Positions 55,848-63,777 of a stretch of 64,000 bases of DNA are shown here, piece after piece; position 1 is the stretch's first letter; each line of letters starts with the position of its first letter. Origin of the DNA: Plebeiibacterium sediminum (GTDB lineage Bacteria; Bacteroidota; Bacteroidia; Bacteroidales; Marinilabiliaceae). The DNA lies in NCBI RefSeq assembly GCF_026013605.1, contig NZ_JAPDPJ010000015.1, positions 42,780 through 106,779 on the forward strand, in the 5' to 3' direction. The notes below the pieces were generated by a model, which was not told the origin of the DNA, searched no databases, and worked only from the letters and a program-made list of their open reading frames with translations. A program made the translations under genes and the position numbers.

Positions 55848-57491
55848 ATGTTTAAAATAGCCAGTAAATATCCATATATAACAATTGCTATTGTATCTGT
55901 ATTTGCATTATTACCATTAACCATGTATTTGGATGTAACCATTATGGAAGCCCGTAATTTTATTACAGCCAGAGAAATGTTTAATGATGGCAACTGGTTT
56001 TTAACAACAATGAATGGAATTGCCCGCTACCAAAAACCGCCTTTACCAACATGGTTAACTGCAGTTTCTGGCTTGCTTTTTGGCAAAACCTGCACTTTTG
56101 CACTACGCATACCATTAATTTTAATGGTATTATTATTAGGCATATATATATTTAAGCTATCTGAACTTTTTGTAAATAACCGTAAGCTAAATTTGTTTAC
56201 ATCGCTGGCTAGCGTTACTTCCTTATATATTTTGGTTATCACCATTGAAGGAAGCTGGGACATTTTTACGCATGGTTTTATGTTGATGGGGATTTATTAC
56301 CTGATAAGATCATCCAAAACTGATTCAAACAAAATAATAAACGCAGTACTTTCAGGAGTTTTTATGGGCTTTTCTTTTTTAAGCAAGGGTCCTGTTTCGC
56401 TATATGCTTTATTCTTACCATTTATTATATCATACTTTATTACATACGGTTTCAAGGCTATTTCCATAAAACGATCACACGTTATTGTTTTAATATTACT
56501 TGCTGTTGTTGTTGGTACATTTTGGTTTATAGCAGTACGATTATTAGATCCGCACACATTTGCAACTATTACTAAAAAAGAAACATCAAACTGGAGTAGC
56601 TACAATGTTAAACCGTTCTATTATTACTGGGATTTCTTTGTTCAAAATGGTATATGGGCCATACCTGGACTATTTAGTTTGATCTACTTTTTTACAAACA
56701 AGAGATTTAAAGAAAATAAAGAGTATAAGCTTGCCTTTTTCTGGACTATTCTATCTGTTATTTTATTATCCATAATACCAGAAAAGAAAACCAGATATGT
56801 TGTTCCGGCCTTAATTCCTCTTGCATTTACAATTGGTTTTTACCTTAATTATCTGGCAGAAAACTTTACTCAACTAAAACAAAAATGGGAAAGGCTTCCT
56901 ATAAACATTCACTTTATACTTATATCTGTTATTTCAATAGTTGCACCTGTTCTTGCTGAGATATATTTTATTAAAGAGTTTAACCTTCCGCTATATAATA
57001 TTTCGTTTATTATTCTGTTGTGCCTACTTATGGCTATTGGAATATATACCTTAATTAATCTTAGAAAAAAACACGTAAGTAATGCTGTTGTAGGAAGTAT
57101 TTTTCAATTTATAGTTCTGGCAAACTTACTTTTACCACTTACAAAAAAAATAGAAAGTCCGGATTATCAACCTATTGATCATTTAAAGGGGCTGGCCTTG
57201 GAAAAAAAACTGAAAGTTTATGGATATGGTTACATTGCTCCAGAAATCATTTGGCAATATGGAGAAAAAATCAAGAATATTGATTCCGACGATGAATCTA
57301 TAGATATACCATTGGAAAATACATTTTGGTTACTTGCTCAAAATCTTCCTGAAAAGGAATTTATACAAAACAGCAAAATTACCTTAATTGATACATTTAA
57401 TCTGAATAACTCAGTTGGGAAATTTAGCTCATCACGAAAAAGGTTAAAGTGTAACCTTTATGAGGTTTCTTTAAATACACAAAAGCAATAA
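55848..57491 (+). CDS. ArnT/PMT-like membrane glycosyltransferase
   Basis: A 547-aa GT-C enzyme with about 12 membrane helices. The first periplasmic loop has EARNFITAREMFNDGNWFLT and RYQKPPLPTW (parts of the acidic and substrate-binding motifs of ArnT/GT83 enzymes). A soluble C-terminal ~90-residue tail is present. The start codon follows the previous stop directly. It probably transfers a sugar from the polyprenyl carrier made by the GT2 protein to lipid A or another outer-leaflet acceptor. The acceptor cannot be read from the sequence. Confidence 0.85.
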   Translation: MFKIASKYPYITIAIVSVFALLPLTMYLDVTIMEARNFITAREMFNDGNWFLTTMNGIARYQKPPLPTWLTAVSGLLFGKTCTFALRIPLILMVLLLGIYIFKLSELFVNNRKLNLFTSLASVTSLYILVITIEGSWDIFTHGFMLMGIYYLIRSSKTDSNKIINAVLSGVFMGFSFLSKGPVSLYALFLPFIISYFITYGFKAISIKRSHVIVLILLAVVVGTFWFIAVRLLDPHTFATITKKETSNWSSYNVKPFYYYWDFFVQNGIWAIPGLFSLIYFFTNKRFKENKEYKLAFFWTILSVILLSIIPEKKTRYVVPALIPLAFTIGFYLNYLAENFTQLKQKWERLPINIHFILISVISIVAPVLAEIYFIKEFNLPLYNISFIILLCLLMAIGIYTLINLRKKHVSNAVVGSIFQFIVLANLLLPLTKKIESPDYQPIDHLKGLALEKKLKVYGYGYIAPEIIWQYGEKIKNIDSDDESIDIPLENTFWLLAQNLPEKEFIQNSKITLIDTFNLNNSVGKFSSSRKRLKCNLYEVSLNTQKQ

Positions 57492-57620
57492 AGTCTGCAA
57501 TATATCAAAATTGAGAACACCTTATTGAATACCTTCATAACTAACTATTTTAATATTTTCTCATGTTTTAAAATAATAAGCACTAAATTTATTTGAGCTT
57601 ATTCTTAAAACATATATTAA

Positions 57621-58190
57621 ATGTCTGACTTTGACATTATAAAAGAAATATTAAACGGCAATAAAGACCAATATCGATTTTTGATAGAAAGATATCAGGA
57701 TCAGATATTTCGTGCCTGCATGGGATATGTTCATTGTGAGGAAGATGCCAATGATCTTACCCAGGAAACCTTTATTAAAGTCTATCAAAAACTCAGCAAC
57801 TTTAAGTTTAACGCCGCTTTTTCAACCTGGATTTATCGCATCGCTATTAATTTAAGTCTCAATTTTCTTCGAAAAAAGAAAGGAAACTTATTTGACAGAA
57901 TTGAGAGTGCACTGGATTCATTAACCTCAAAACCTCAGATACAAATATCAGATTATAGTAATCCTGAGGATATATTGATAACAAATGAGCATACAGAAAT
58001 GATCTCCAAAGTAATTGAGAGTTTATCTGATAAGCAGAAAACAGCTTTTGTTTTAAGTAAGTATGAAGAGCTTTCTCAAAAGGAAATTGCCACTATCATG
58101 GAAATTACAGAAGGGGCTGTAGAAAGCCTGTTACAAAGGGCGAAAGCTAACCTTCAGAAAAAAATATCACATTTATTGAAAAAAAATTAA
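57621..58190 (+). CDS. ECF-type RNA polymerase sigma factor
   Basis: A 189-aa sigma-70 factor of the extracytoplasmic function type. Region 2 is at ~20-90 (YQDQIFRACMGYVHCEEDANDLTQETFIKVY, seen here as DANDLTQETFIKVYQ) and region 4 at ~130-185 with LSDKQKTAFVLSKYEELSQ and the helix-turn-helix QKEIATIMEITEGAVESLLQRA (core EIATIMEITEGAVESLLQRA). No region 1.1 or 3. The next gene encodes its likely zinc-finger anti-sigma factor. Confidence 0.93.
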   Translation: MSDFDIIKEILNGNKDQYRFLIERYQDQIFRACMGYVHCEEDANDLTQETFIKVYQKLSNFKFNAAFSTWIYRIAINLSLNFLRKKKGNLFDRIESALDSLTSKPQIQISDYSNPEDILITNEHTEMISKVIESLSDKQKTAFVLSKYEELSQKEIATIMEITEGAVESLLQRAKANLQKKISHLLKKN

Positions 58191-58245
58191 ATATGCCCGT
58201 AGGAAAATTTTGTATTCTGTGTCTAACCAATAAAATCAAACAATT

Positions 58246-58674
58246 ATGAATTGTTCATCATGTCAAAAACAACTCGAATCCTTTATCGAAGGAAATGCAT
58301 CCGGCGATATTCAAATGAGCCTCAAAACACATCTTGAGGAATGTGAGGAATGCCATAAAGTTTATACTGCAATGGTTATTACAAACAGAGTTATTAGCCA
58401 GGAAAAAGAATTAAAAGTCAATCCTTTTATTTCTACCAGGATTATGGAGCACATTAATCAACAAGAAGAAATTAGTGTGAACAAAAATTTTGAATTGTCA
58501 AGAATTCTTCAACCTGCACTTTTGACTGCCTCAGTGGCATTGGCTTTGTTTATTGGTATATCAGCCGGCAATATGTACCAAAAAACAACCACAGCTCAGA
58601 ACTCAATCCCTGAAGAATTGATGTTAATGAATGATGCTTCAATGGAATCATTAAACTTGATAATTACAGAATAA
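58246..58674 (+). CDS. Anti-sigma factor with zf-HC2-type zinc finger
   Basis: A 142-aa single-pass membrane protein. The N-terminal CSSCQKQLESFIEG and HLEECEECHKVY give a zinc-binding H/C pattern (C3, C6, H28, C32, C35), typical of the anti-sigma domain. One membrane helix (ALLTASVALALFIGISAGNMY) lies near residues 90-110, followed by a short periplasmic tail. It should hold the sigma factor of the gene before it at the membrane until an envelope signal arrives. Confidence 0.87.
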   Translation: MNCSSCQKQLESFIEGNASGDIQMSLKTHLEECEECHKVYTAMVITNRVISQEKELKVNPFISTRIMEHINQQEEISVNKNFELSRILQPALLTASVALALFIGISAGNMYQKTTTAQNSIPEELMLMNDASMESLNLIITE

Positions 58675-58687
58675 AACTTTTAAAAGT

Positions 58688-59233
58688 ATGAACAAGAATG
58701 CGTCAAGAATATTGATTTACGTGGTGATCTTTCTGGCAGTGCTTAATGTGGCAACTTTTACATCAATTGGAATACATGTATACCAATCGAAAAAGGAGTT
58801 ACCTCAGGCCTCATCTGAAGCCATTAAGACTACACAGAATTTTAACGGAAGATACTTTAGAGATCAACTAAATCTGAGTCCGGATCAAATGAATCAGTTT
58901 AGAAAGATTAATGAAAAGTTTCGCTCTAATGCACGCAGAATAAACAGTGAGCTCAATATGCTTAGAGCAGATATGTTAAACCAAATGAAAAACACATCGG
59001 AAGAAACAGAAACATTAATCTCAATTTCTGATTCGATAGGATCTCTACACAGCGAACTAAAGAAGTTTACTTATCAATATTATTTAGACATCAAGTCTAT
59101 TTGTTCAGGGGAACAAATCAACGGGCTAAATGAAATATTTGAAAACTTTTTTGCTGGTAGCGAAACACATAATGGACGAGGAAATCAAAAGCAAGGAAAA
59201 GGATTCGGGAAAAACAGACATGATAATAATTAG
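58688..59233 (+). CDS. Spy/CpxP-like periplasmic stress protein
   Basis: A 181-aa protein with an N-terminal membrane anchor (residues 5-28). The periplasmic part is helical and shows the LTxxQ-like motif of Spy/CpxP proteins as LNLSPDQMNQFRKINEKFR near residue 59 and a second, weaker repeat. A C-terminal tail is rich in Gly, Asn and Lys (GRGNQKQGKGFGKNR). Members bind unfolded proteins or metal ions and relay envelope stress. Thirteen bases after the anti-sigma gene, so it is part of the sigma operon. Confidence 0.75.
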   Translation: MNKNASRILIYVVIFLAVLNVATFTSIGIHVYQSKKELPQASSEAIKTTQNFNGRYFRDQLNLSPDQMNQFRKINEKFRSNARRINSELNMLRADMLNQMKNTSEETETLISISDSIGSLHSELKKFTYQYYLDIKSICSGEQINGLNEIFENFFAGSETHNGRGNQKQGKGFGKNRHDNN

Positions 59234-59356
59234 TTCATAATGTTTCAAGTGTAAAGTTTATAAAGAAAAATGACATTTGTTTTCTAAGCACTTACAACAT
59301 TGTATTTGATTTTTTACCAAAGTATTAAAACAAGTTTAACTAAAAAATTATTGGTT

Positions 59357-59734
59357 ATGAACGCAAAAATTTTATTCATCGGGTTAGCTTTAACAGCATT
59401 TTTTGTAACTGCAAACGCACAAACTACAAACGATAATACAACAACTAATAAGGCCAAAACATCTTTTGTTGACAGCAATAATGATGGTGTTTGCGATAAC
59501 TACATTGCCGGAACTGGCAACGGTCAGGGAAATGGTCAGGGTAAAGCATTCAGAAACGGCAGAGGAAATGGTAATGGACAATGCTTAAGACAAGGAAACG
59601 GTAGTGGCTACGGAAACCGATTTGGAGTAAAACAAGGAAACCGCAGAGGAAATGGACAAGGTAATGGTCAGGGTAACAGACAAGGTAATTTTGTTGATGC
59701 CGATAAAAATGGGGTTTGCGATAATAGAGAATAA
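59357..59734 (+). CDS. Secreted Gly/Asn/Gln-rich protein with two DxNxDGxCD-like motifs
   Basis: A 125-aa secreted protein; the ATG at 59357 gives a clean signal peptide (MNAKILFIGLALTAFFVTANAQ). Mature part: a Ca2+-loop-like motif FVDSNNDGVCDNY, then a ~55-residue low-complexity stretch of GNGQGNGQ, GRGNGNGQC and similar words, then a second loop FVDADKNGVCDNRE at the C-terminus. The D-x-N/D-x-D/N-G-x-C pattern resembles EF-hand-like or thrombospondin-3-type calcium loops, with a Cys added. It belongs to the ECF sigma operon (or a 3' neighbour, gap 123 nt). I do not recognise a named family. Confidence 0.7.
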   Translation: MNAKILFIGLALTAFFVTANAQTTNDNTTTNKAKTSFVDSNNDGVCDNYIAGTGNGQGNGQGKAFRNGRGNGNGQCLRQGNGSGYGNRFGVKQGNRRGNGQGNGQGNRQGNFVDADKNGVCDNRE

Positions 59735-59783
59735 ATATTAAACCTTAGCCTTTTTCCAAAGTCTAAAAGGTATGATACTCAAA

Positions 59784-59818
59784 TGCTGTCTCAATAGTGC
59801 AAAACAATTGAGACAGCA
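59784..59818 (+). terminator. Hairpin after the Gly/Asn-rich gene
   Basis: Eleven-bp perfect stem TGCTGTCTCAA/TTGAGACAGCA (59784-59794 and 59808-59818). The T run comes 13 nt later (59830-59836), so termination is likely but not classical. Confidence 0.6.
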
Positions 59819-59836
59819 CCTTAAAGTCATTTTTTT

Positions 59837-59905
59837 ATGAAACGAGCCATAAGAAAGTTTTTCTCACACAGGAGAATGATTGTTTTTTCGGCGAGTTCCA
59901 TCTGA
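59837..59905 (+). CDS. Possible 22-codon micro-ORF before the PqqD-like gene
   Basis: ATG to TGA, basic N-terminus (MKRAIRKFFSHRR) and small hydrophobic C-terminus (MIVFSASSI). It ends 24 nt before the PqqD-like gene. No YxxP motif or other recognition feature is present, and it could be chance. I list it because RiPP precursors are often this small and this close. Confidence 0.2.
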   Translation: MKRAIRKFFSHRRMIVFSASSI

Positions 59906-59929
59906 CCTTAAAAAATAAAATATAAACGA

Positions 59930-60175
59930 ATGAAAATCTCAAACCATATTTCCGTCAGTAAATCCGGATTTGTTTTTGACTCCAAAACCGGAGAATCTTT
60001 TTCACTAAATAATACCGGTCGCGAAATTCTTGAATTGCTTATTGAAGGCAGATCAGAAGATGAAATAAAAGAATATTTCCTCACTAAATATGATGTTCAG
60101 GAAACTACATTCTTACGTCATTTTGACGACTACATACAAATGCTTATGCATTTTAATATGACCGAGAAAGAATAG
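59930..60175 (+). CDS. PqqD-like protein (RiPP recognition element fold)
   Basis: An 81-aa stand-alone PqqD-family protein. The order fits the winged-helix RRE: beta strands KISNHISVSKSGFVFDSKTG (as parts ISVSKSGFVF, SFSLNNTG), the helix NNTGREILELLIEGRSEDEI and a C-terminal helical part with YDVQETTFLRHFDDYIQML. PqqD-type domains bind short peptides such as RiPP leader sequences and hand them to a modifying enzyme. It is the first gene of a tight operon; the ATP-grasp gene starts four bases later. Confidence 0.8.
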   Translation: MKISNHISVSKSGFVFDSKTGESFSLNNTGREILELLIEGRSEDEIKEYFLTKYDVQETTFLRHFDDYIQMLMHFNMTEKE

Positions 60176-60179
60176 AGCC

Positions 60180-61229
60180 ATGCCTGAAAAACTAAAAATA
60201 ACAATTGCGGTTACCGCCTTAAACAATACGGATAACCCAGGTCCGGGCATTCCTGTTATAAGAGGTATTAAAGAGTCTAATCTCATTGATGCCCGCATTA
60301 TAGGTTTAGCTTATGAAAATCTTGAACCCGGCATTTATTTAAAAGATTTGGTGGATACAACTTATATGATTCCCTATCCTTCAGTAGGTAAAGAAGCCTA
60401 TATGGAACGGATTCTGGAAATAAATGAGATCGATCCTATTGATATGATTATTCCGAATTTAGATGCTGAGTTATTTACTTTTATAAAGTTAAAACATATA
60501 CTGGAGGCCAACAATATCAAGACTTTTTTACCCACAGAAAAACAATTGGACGAAAGAAATAAAGGTAATCTGGAAGCTTTTGGCAAAAAGTATAACATTA
60601 AAGTTCCTAAAGGTCTATCTATTACTTCATACAACGATATTCACCATTTAAAAGATGATTTTGAATATCCTATATTAGTTAAAGGTAAATTTTATGATGC
60701 TTATGTTGCTTATAACGAGGAACAGGTTACTAATGCATTCAATAAACTCAGTGCAAAATGGGGATTACCAATCATTATTCAGGAATTTGTTAAAGGTACA
60801 GAGGTAAATGTTGTTGCTTTGGGCGATGGATTAGGTAATACCATAGCTGCAGTTCCTATGCGTAAACAATATATTACCGATAAGGGAAAAGCTTGGGGCG
60901 GTGTTACCTTAAATGATGAAACCCTTCTGTCCATTACTCAGAATTTGATTAAAGATACGCAGTGGCGAGGAGGTATGGAACTGGAAATGATTCGTACTAC
61001 AGATAATGAATATTACTTAATTGAGATAAACCCTCGTGTTCCGGCATGGGTTTACCTGGCTGTTGGGGCTGGACAAAACATACCTGAAGCTTTGGTTCGA
61101 TTAACTATGGGAGAACATGTAGAACCAATGACTGAGTATGAAGTTGGTAAAATATTTATTCGTTATTCGTGGGATTTGATTGGCGATATGTCTGATCTTG
61201 AAAAGATTTCAATTCACGGAAAATTCTAA
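60180..61229 (+). CDS. ATP-grasp ligase, CarB-like
   Basis: A 349-aa ATP-grasp enzyme with a pre-ATP-grasp domain (residues 1-115). Key features: YPILVKGKFYDAY (ATP-binding Lys strand), QEFVKGTEVNVVALGDG (hinge and Glu), and the metal-binding acidic set LEMIRTTDNEYYLIEINPRVP (E then E-x-N-x-R, residues ~268-288). It should activate a carboxylate by phosphorylation and join it to an amine. The substrate is unknown. The gene is placed between a PqqD-like and a decarboxylase-like gene with gaps of 4 and 11 bases, so all three surely act together. Confidence 0.85.
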   Translation: MPEKLKITIAVTALNNTDNPGPGIPVIRGIKESNLIDARIIGLAYENLEPGIYLKDLVDTTYMIPYPSVGKEAYMERILEINEIDPIDMIIPNLDAELFTFIKLKHILEANNIKTFLPTEKQLDERNKGNLEAFGKKYNIKVPKGLSITSYNDIHHLKDDFEYPILVKGKFYDAYVAYNEEQVTNAFNKLSAKWGLPIIIQEFVKGTEVNVVALGDGLGNTIAAVPMRKQYITDKGKAWGGVTLNDETLLSITQNLIKDTQWRGGMELEMIRTTDNEYYLIEINPRVPAWVYLAVGAGQNIPEALVRLTMGEHVEPMTEYEVGKIFIRYSWDLIGDMSDLEKISIHGKF

Positions 61230-61240
61230 AACTGTTAGTC

Positions 61241-62587
61241 ATGCAAAAAGTACCATACGAAAAACCTGTTATTAATAAAATTAGTGCCGGAGTTCCCGAT
61301 AAATTCGGCATGAAATCAACCATACAACCTATTACTGAAATTGATGATGTTGCCATAAAAAACCTTATCAGTGAATATGGTTCTCCGCTATATGTTTTAT
61401 CAGAAAAAACGATTCGCGATACTTATAAAAAAGCATTAGCTGCATTTGAAACAAGATACCCCAAAGTGCAGTTTGCCTGGTCATATAAAACCAATTATTT
61501 AAATGCGGTTTGTAAAATTTATCATCAGGAAGGATCATGGGCAGAAGTAGTTTCTGGTTTTGAATACGAAAAAGCCATTGCAAACGGAGTTCCCGGTAAC
61601 AAAATTATTTTCAACGGACCCGATAAATCGCGCGAAGATTTGATTAAAGCTATTAAAAACAACTCTTTGATTCACATTGATCATCTGGATGAGTTTTATG
61701 AAATAGCTTCAGTTACCAAAGAGCTTCAATTAACAGCCAAAGTAGCTATAAGAGTTAATATGGATGCTGGAATTTATCCCCAATGGTTTCGCTTTGGTTT
61801 TAATTACGAAAGTGGTGAGGCCTGGAATGTGTTGAACAAAATTATGCAAACTCCCGGTTTTGAACTAATCGGTTTACATACGCATATTGGCACGTATATT
61901 ATGGCTCCCCAAGCCTATGGAATTGCCACAACAAAGTTGGCACAATTGGCAGTAAGAGTTTTTCATAAATACAACCATCATATTCAGTATATTGATTTAG
62001 GAGGTGGTTTTGCTTCTAAAAATACCTTAAAAGGAGCATATCTTCCTGGCTCAGATACTTGTCCTACTTTTGATGATTATGCCGAACATATTACAGATGC
62101 CTTGCATCAATCAGACATACCTTACGATCATATGCCAACACTATTTTTAGAAACAGGAAGGGCTCTGATTGATGATGCTGGTTACTTATTGGGTTCTGTA
62201 TTGGCCAATAAGCGTTTACCTGATGGACGAAAATCATTAATTATTGACATAGGCGTTAACCTGTTATTCACATCTTTCTGGTACGAACATAATATTGTAC
62301 CTGCCTCATACACACAGCCTGATTTAGAAAATACAACCATCTATGGACCGCTATGTATGAATATTGATGTTATCCGTGAGGCTATCAATTTTCCGGTTAT
62401 GGAAAAAGGTGAACATGTAGTTATCAAACGAATTGGTGCATATAATATGACACAATGGCTACAGTTTATCAATTACCGTCCTAGAATTGTATTAATTGAT
62501 ACGGATGGCAATACACATATTGTTCGGGAACAGGAAACTCATGAAACCATGAACCAGATGGATCGGTTACCTGAACATTTGAAATAG
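61241..62587 (+). CDS. Diaminopimelate-decarboxylase-like PLP enzyme with YxxP N-terminal extension
   Basis: A 448-aa fold-type III (LysA/alanine-racemase type) decarboxylase. Catalytic residues are intact: PLP Lys83 in WSYKTN, His213/His215 in LHTHIGT, phosphate-binding GGG at 254-256, E304-x-G-R307, Cys372 in GPLCMNID and Tyr401 in GAYNMTQ. The first ~25 residues are unlike standard LysA and contain PYEKPVINKISAGVPDKFG: Tyr6-x-x-Pro9 then a hydrophobic position, as in leader peptides bound by PqqD-fold domains. ATG 61241 is the only good start that leaves an 11-nt gap to the ATP-grasp gene; Met24 is an internal alternative that would remove the extension. Substrate unknown (diaminopimelate, ornithine, a bound peptide or another amino acid). 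Confidence 0.85.
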   Translation: MQKVPYEKPVINKISAGVPDKFGMKSTIQPITEIDDVAIKNLISEYGSPLYVLSEKTIRDTYKKALAAFETRYPKVQFAWSYKTNYLNAVCKIYHQEGSWAEVVSGFEYEKAIANGVPGNKIIFNGPDKSREDLIKAIKNNSLIHIDHLDEFYEIASVTKELQLTAKVAIRVNMDAGIYPQWFRFGFNYESGEAWNVLNKIMQTPGFELIGLHTHIGTYIMAPQAYGIATTKLAQLAVRVFHKYNHHIQYIDLGGGFASKNTLKGAYLPGSDTCPTFDDYAEHITDALHQSDIPYDHMPTLFLETGRALIDDAGYLLGSVLANKRLPDGRKSLIIDIGVNLLFTSFWYEHNIVPASYTQPDLENTTIYGPLCMNIDVIREAINFPVMEKGEHVVIKRIGAYNMTQWLQFINYRPRIVLIDTDGNTHIVREQETHETMNQMDRLPEHLK

Positions 62588-62646
62588 CAAGGAACAGGGA
62601 AAAAGGAATAATGGATAATAGAGCCTCAAGAATAGAACTCTGGTTT
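62588..62646. other. Start of the repeat-bearing spacer
   Basis: Short AT-rich stretch after the decarboxylase-like gene with no terminator; the rest of the 353-bp spacer up to 62,940 is taken up by two REP-like elements. Confidence 0.5.
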
Positions 62647-62757
62647 GGTTCAAGTTTGCAACCTGGACCTTTATAAAAACCTTTGTGCTAACACTCTAAC
62701 ATCATGTTCTATAATTGTATTATTATGAAAAAGAGTCACAAGATACAATCTTGCGAC
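62647..62757. repeat. REP-like paired-hairpin element A
   Basis: Two 23-nt hairpins bound the element: GGTTCAAGTT-TGC-AACCTGGACC (62647-62669) and GTCACAAGAT-ACA-ATCTTGCGAC (62735-62757). Each has a 10-bp stem and 3-nt loop; the first pairs best on the plus strand (G-U), the second on the minus strand. The interior is AT-rich. Confidence 0.8.
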
Positions 62758-62792
62758 AGCAGTGGTATTATTATGAGAAGAGTCCTTATACT

Positions 62793-62893
62793 GGTTCAAG
62801 TTTGCAACTTGGACCTTCATGAAAAACTATTAACAGGAGTCTATTTCTTAAATATATTATTTATAAAAGCGTCACAAGATAAAATCTTGCGAC
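62793..62893. repeat. REP-like paired-hairpin element B
   Basis: Same two hairpins (62793-62815 and 62871-62893; loop AAA in the second) in the same orientation as copy A, 35 bases further on. The interior sequence differs while the hairpins are nearly identical. Confidence 0.8.
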
Positions 62894-62940
62894 ATCAGTG
62901 CTACATGCACTTTACCTAATAAAAACTAAAATCAATAACA

Positions 62941-63756
62941 ATGGAAACAAAACATACATTTAGCTGGAGAAGTTTCATCAGCTTTGGATTACTATTTTCT
63001 TTTTTAATCATATTTTTCACAGGCATTATTCTATTTATAGCTCCTGCAGGTCGGATAGCGCACTGGGTAAACTGGAAATTAATAGCACTTTCAAAGGAAG
63101 ATTGGCAAGCACTACATATCATTTTCTCATTTCTGTTTGTGATACTTTCTATCTTTCACTTATTCTCAATCAACTGGAAAGTATTTCTATCTTATATTAA
63201 AAGTAAAACATCCACAGGTTTAAATAAGAAAAGAGAGTTGCTGATATCTGGTATATTAACCCTATTGATTTCTATTGGTGTGTTATACTCCATTCCGCCA
63301 TTCAGTTCTGTAATTGAATTAGGTGAAAGTTTAACTCAGTCGTGGGAAAACAAAGTGGAACAACCTCCAATTCCTCATGCAGAATTATTAACTTTAATAG
63401 AATTGTCGGAGCAACTGGAAAACTACAGCATTGAAAAAATACAAAACAAACTAAAAGCCAACAACATAAAATTTAGCAGTACAGAACAAACTTTGTCTGA
63501 AATTGCAAAAATAAACGACCGTCCTCCTCTTGATATTTACAATATCATCACCAAAACATCAATGACAGGAATGGCAGGTTCAGGTATTGGCAAAAAAGCA
63601 CTAGAACAGGTTGTTCAGGAAAACGGCAAAGACATAAACAAAGTATTAACCATATTAAAGGATAATAATATTACTGCCACCAAAGAGCAAACGCTCAAAG
63701 ACATTGCAGCTGAAAATGATATGGCGGCAAGAGATATTTATGAGTTAATAAAATAA
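62941..63756 (+). CDS. DUF4405-like membrane protein with C-terminal tandem repeat
   Basis: A 271-aa protein. Residues ~10-118 hold three membrane helices with a pattern like DUF4405 (GIILFIAPAGRIAHW, WQALHIIFSFLFVILSIFHLF), including His41, His59 and His73, possible haem ligands. After residue 140 the protein is soluble, with two related ~40-residue units: LKANNIKFSSTEQTLSEIAK (near 179) and LKDNNITATKEQTLKDIAAE (near 239), each ending in DIYxxI. So a ligand- or partner-binding tail of duplicated helical hairpins is likely. It stands between REP-like elements B and C. Function unknown. Confidence 0.7.
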   Translation: METKHTFSWRSFISFGLLFSFLIIFFTGIILFIAPAGRIAHWVNWKLIALSKEDWQALHIIFSFLFVILSIFHLFSINWKVFLSYIKSKTSTGLNKKRELLISGILTLLISIGVLYSIPPFSSVIELGESLTQSWENKVEQPPIPHAELLTLIELSEQLENYSIEKIQNKLKANNIKFSSTEQTLSEIAKINDRPPLDIYNIITKTSMTGMAGSGIGKKALEQVVQENGKDINKVLTILKDNNITATKEQTLKDIAAENDMAARDIYELIK

Positions 63757-63777
63757 GTACTAAGGTTTAAGATTAAG

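Noticed and set aside
62647..62669. tRNA T-arm-like GGTTCAAGT sequence
   Set aside because: It is a closed 23-nt hairpin with no acceptor, D or anticodon arm nearby.
62704..62919. 71-codon plus-strand ORF in the spacer before the DUF4405-like gene
   Set aside because: It runs through both REP-like elements; its sequence is translated hairpins and AT-rich filler with no domain or good start context.
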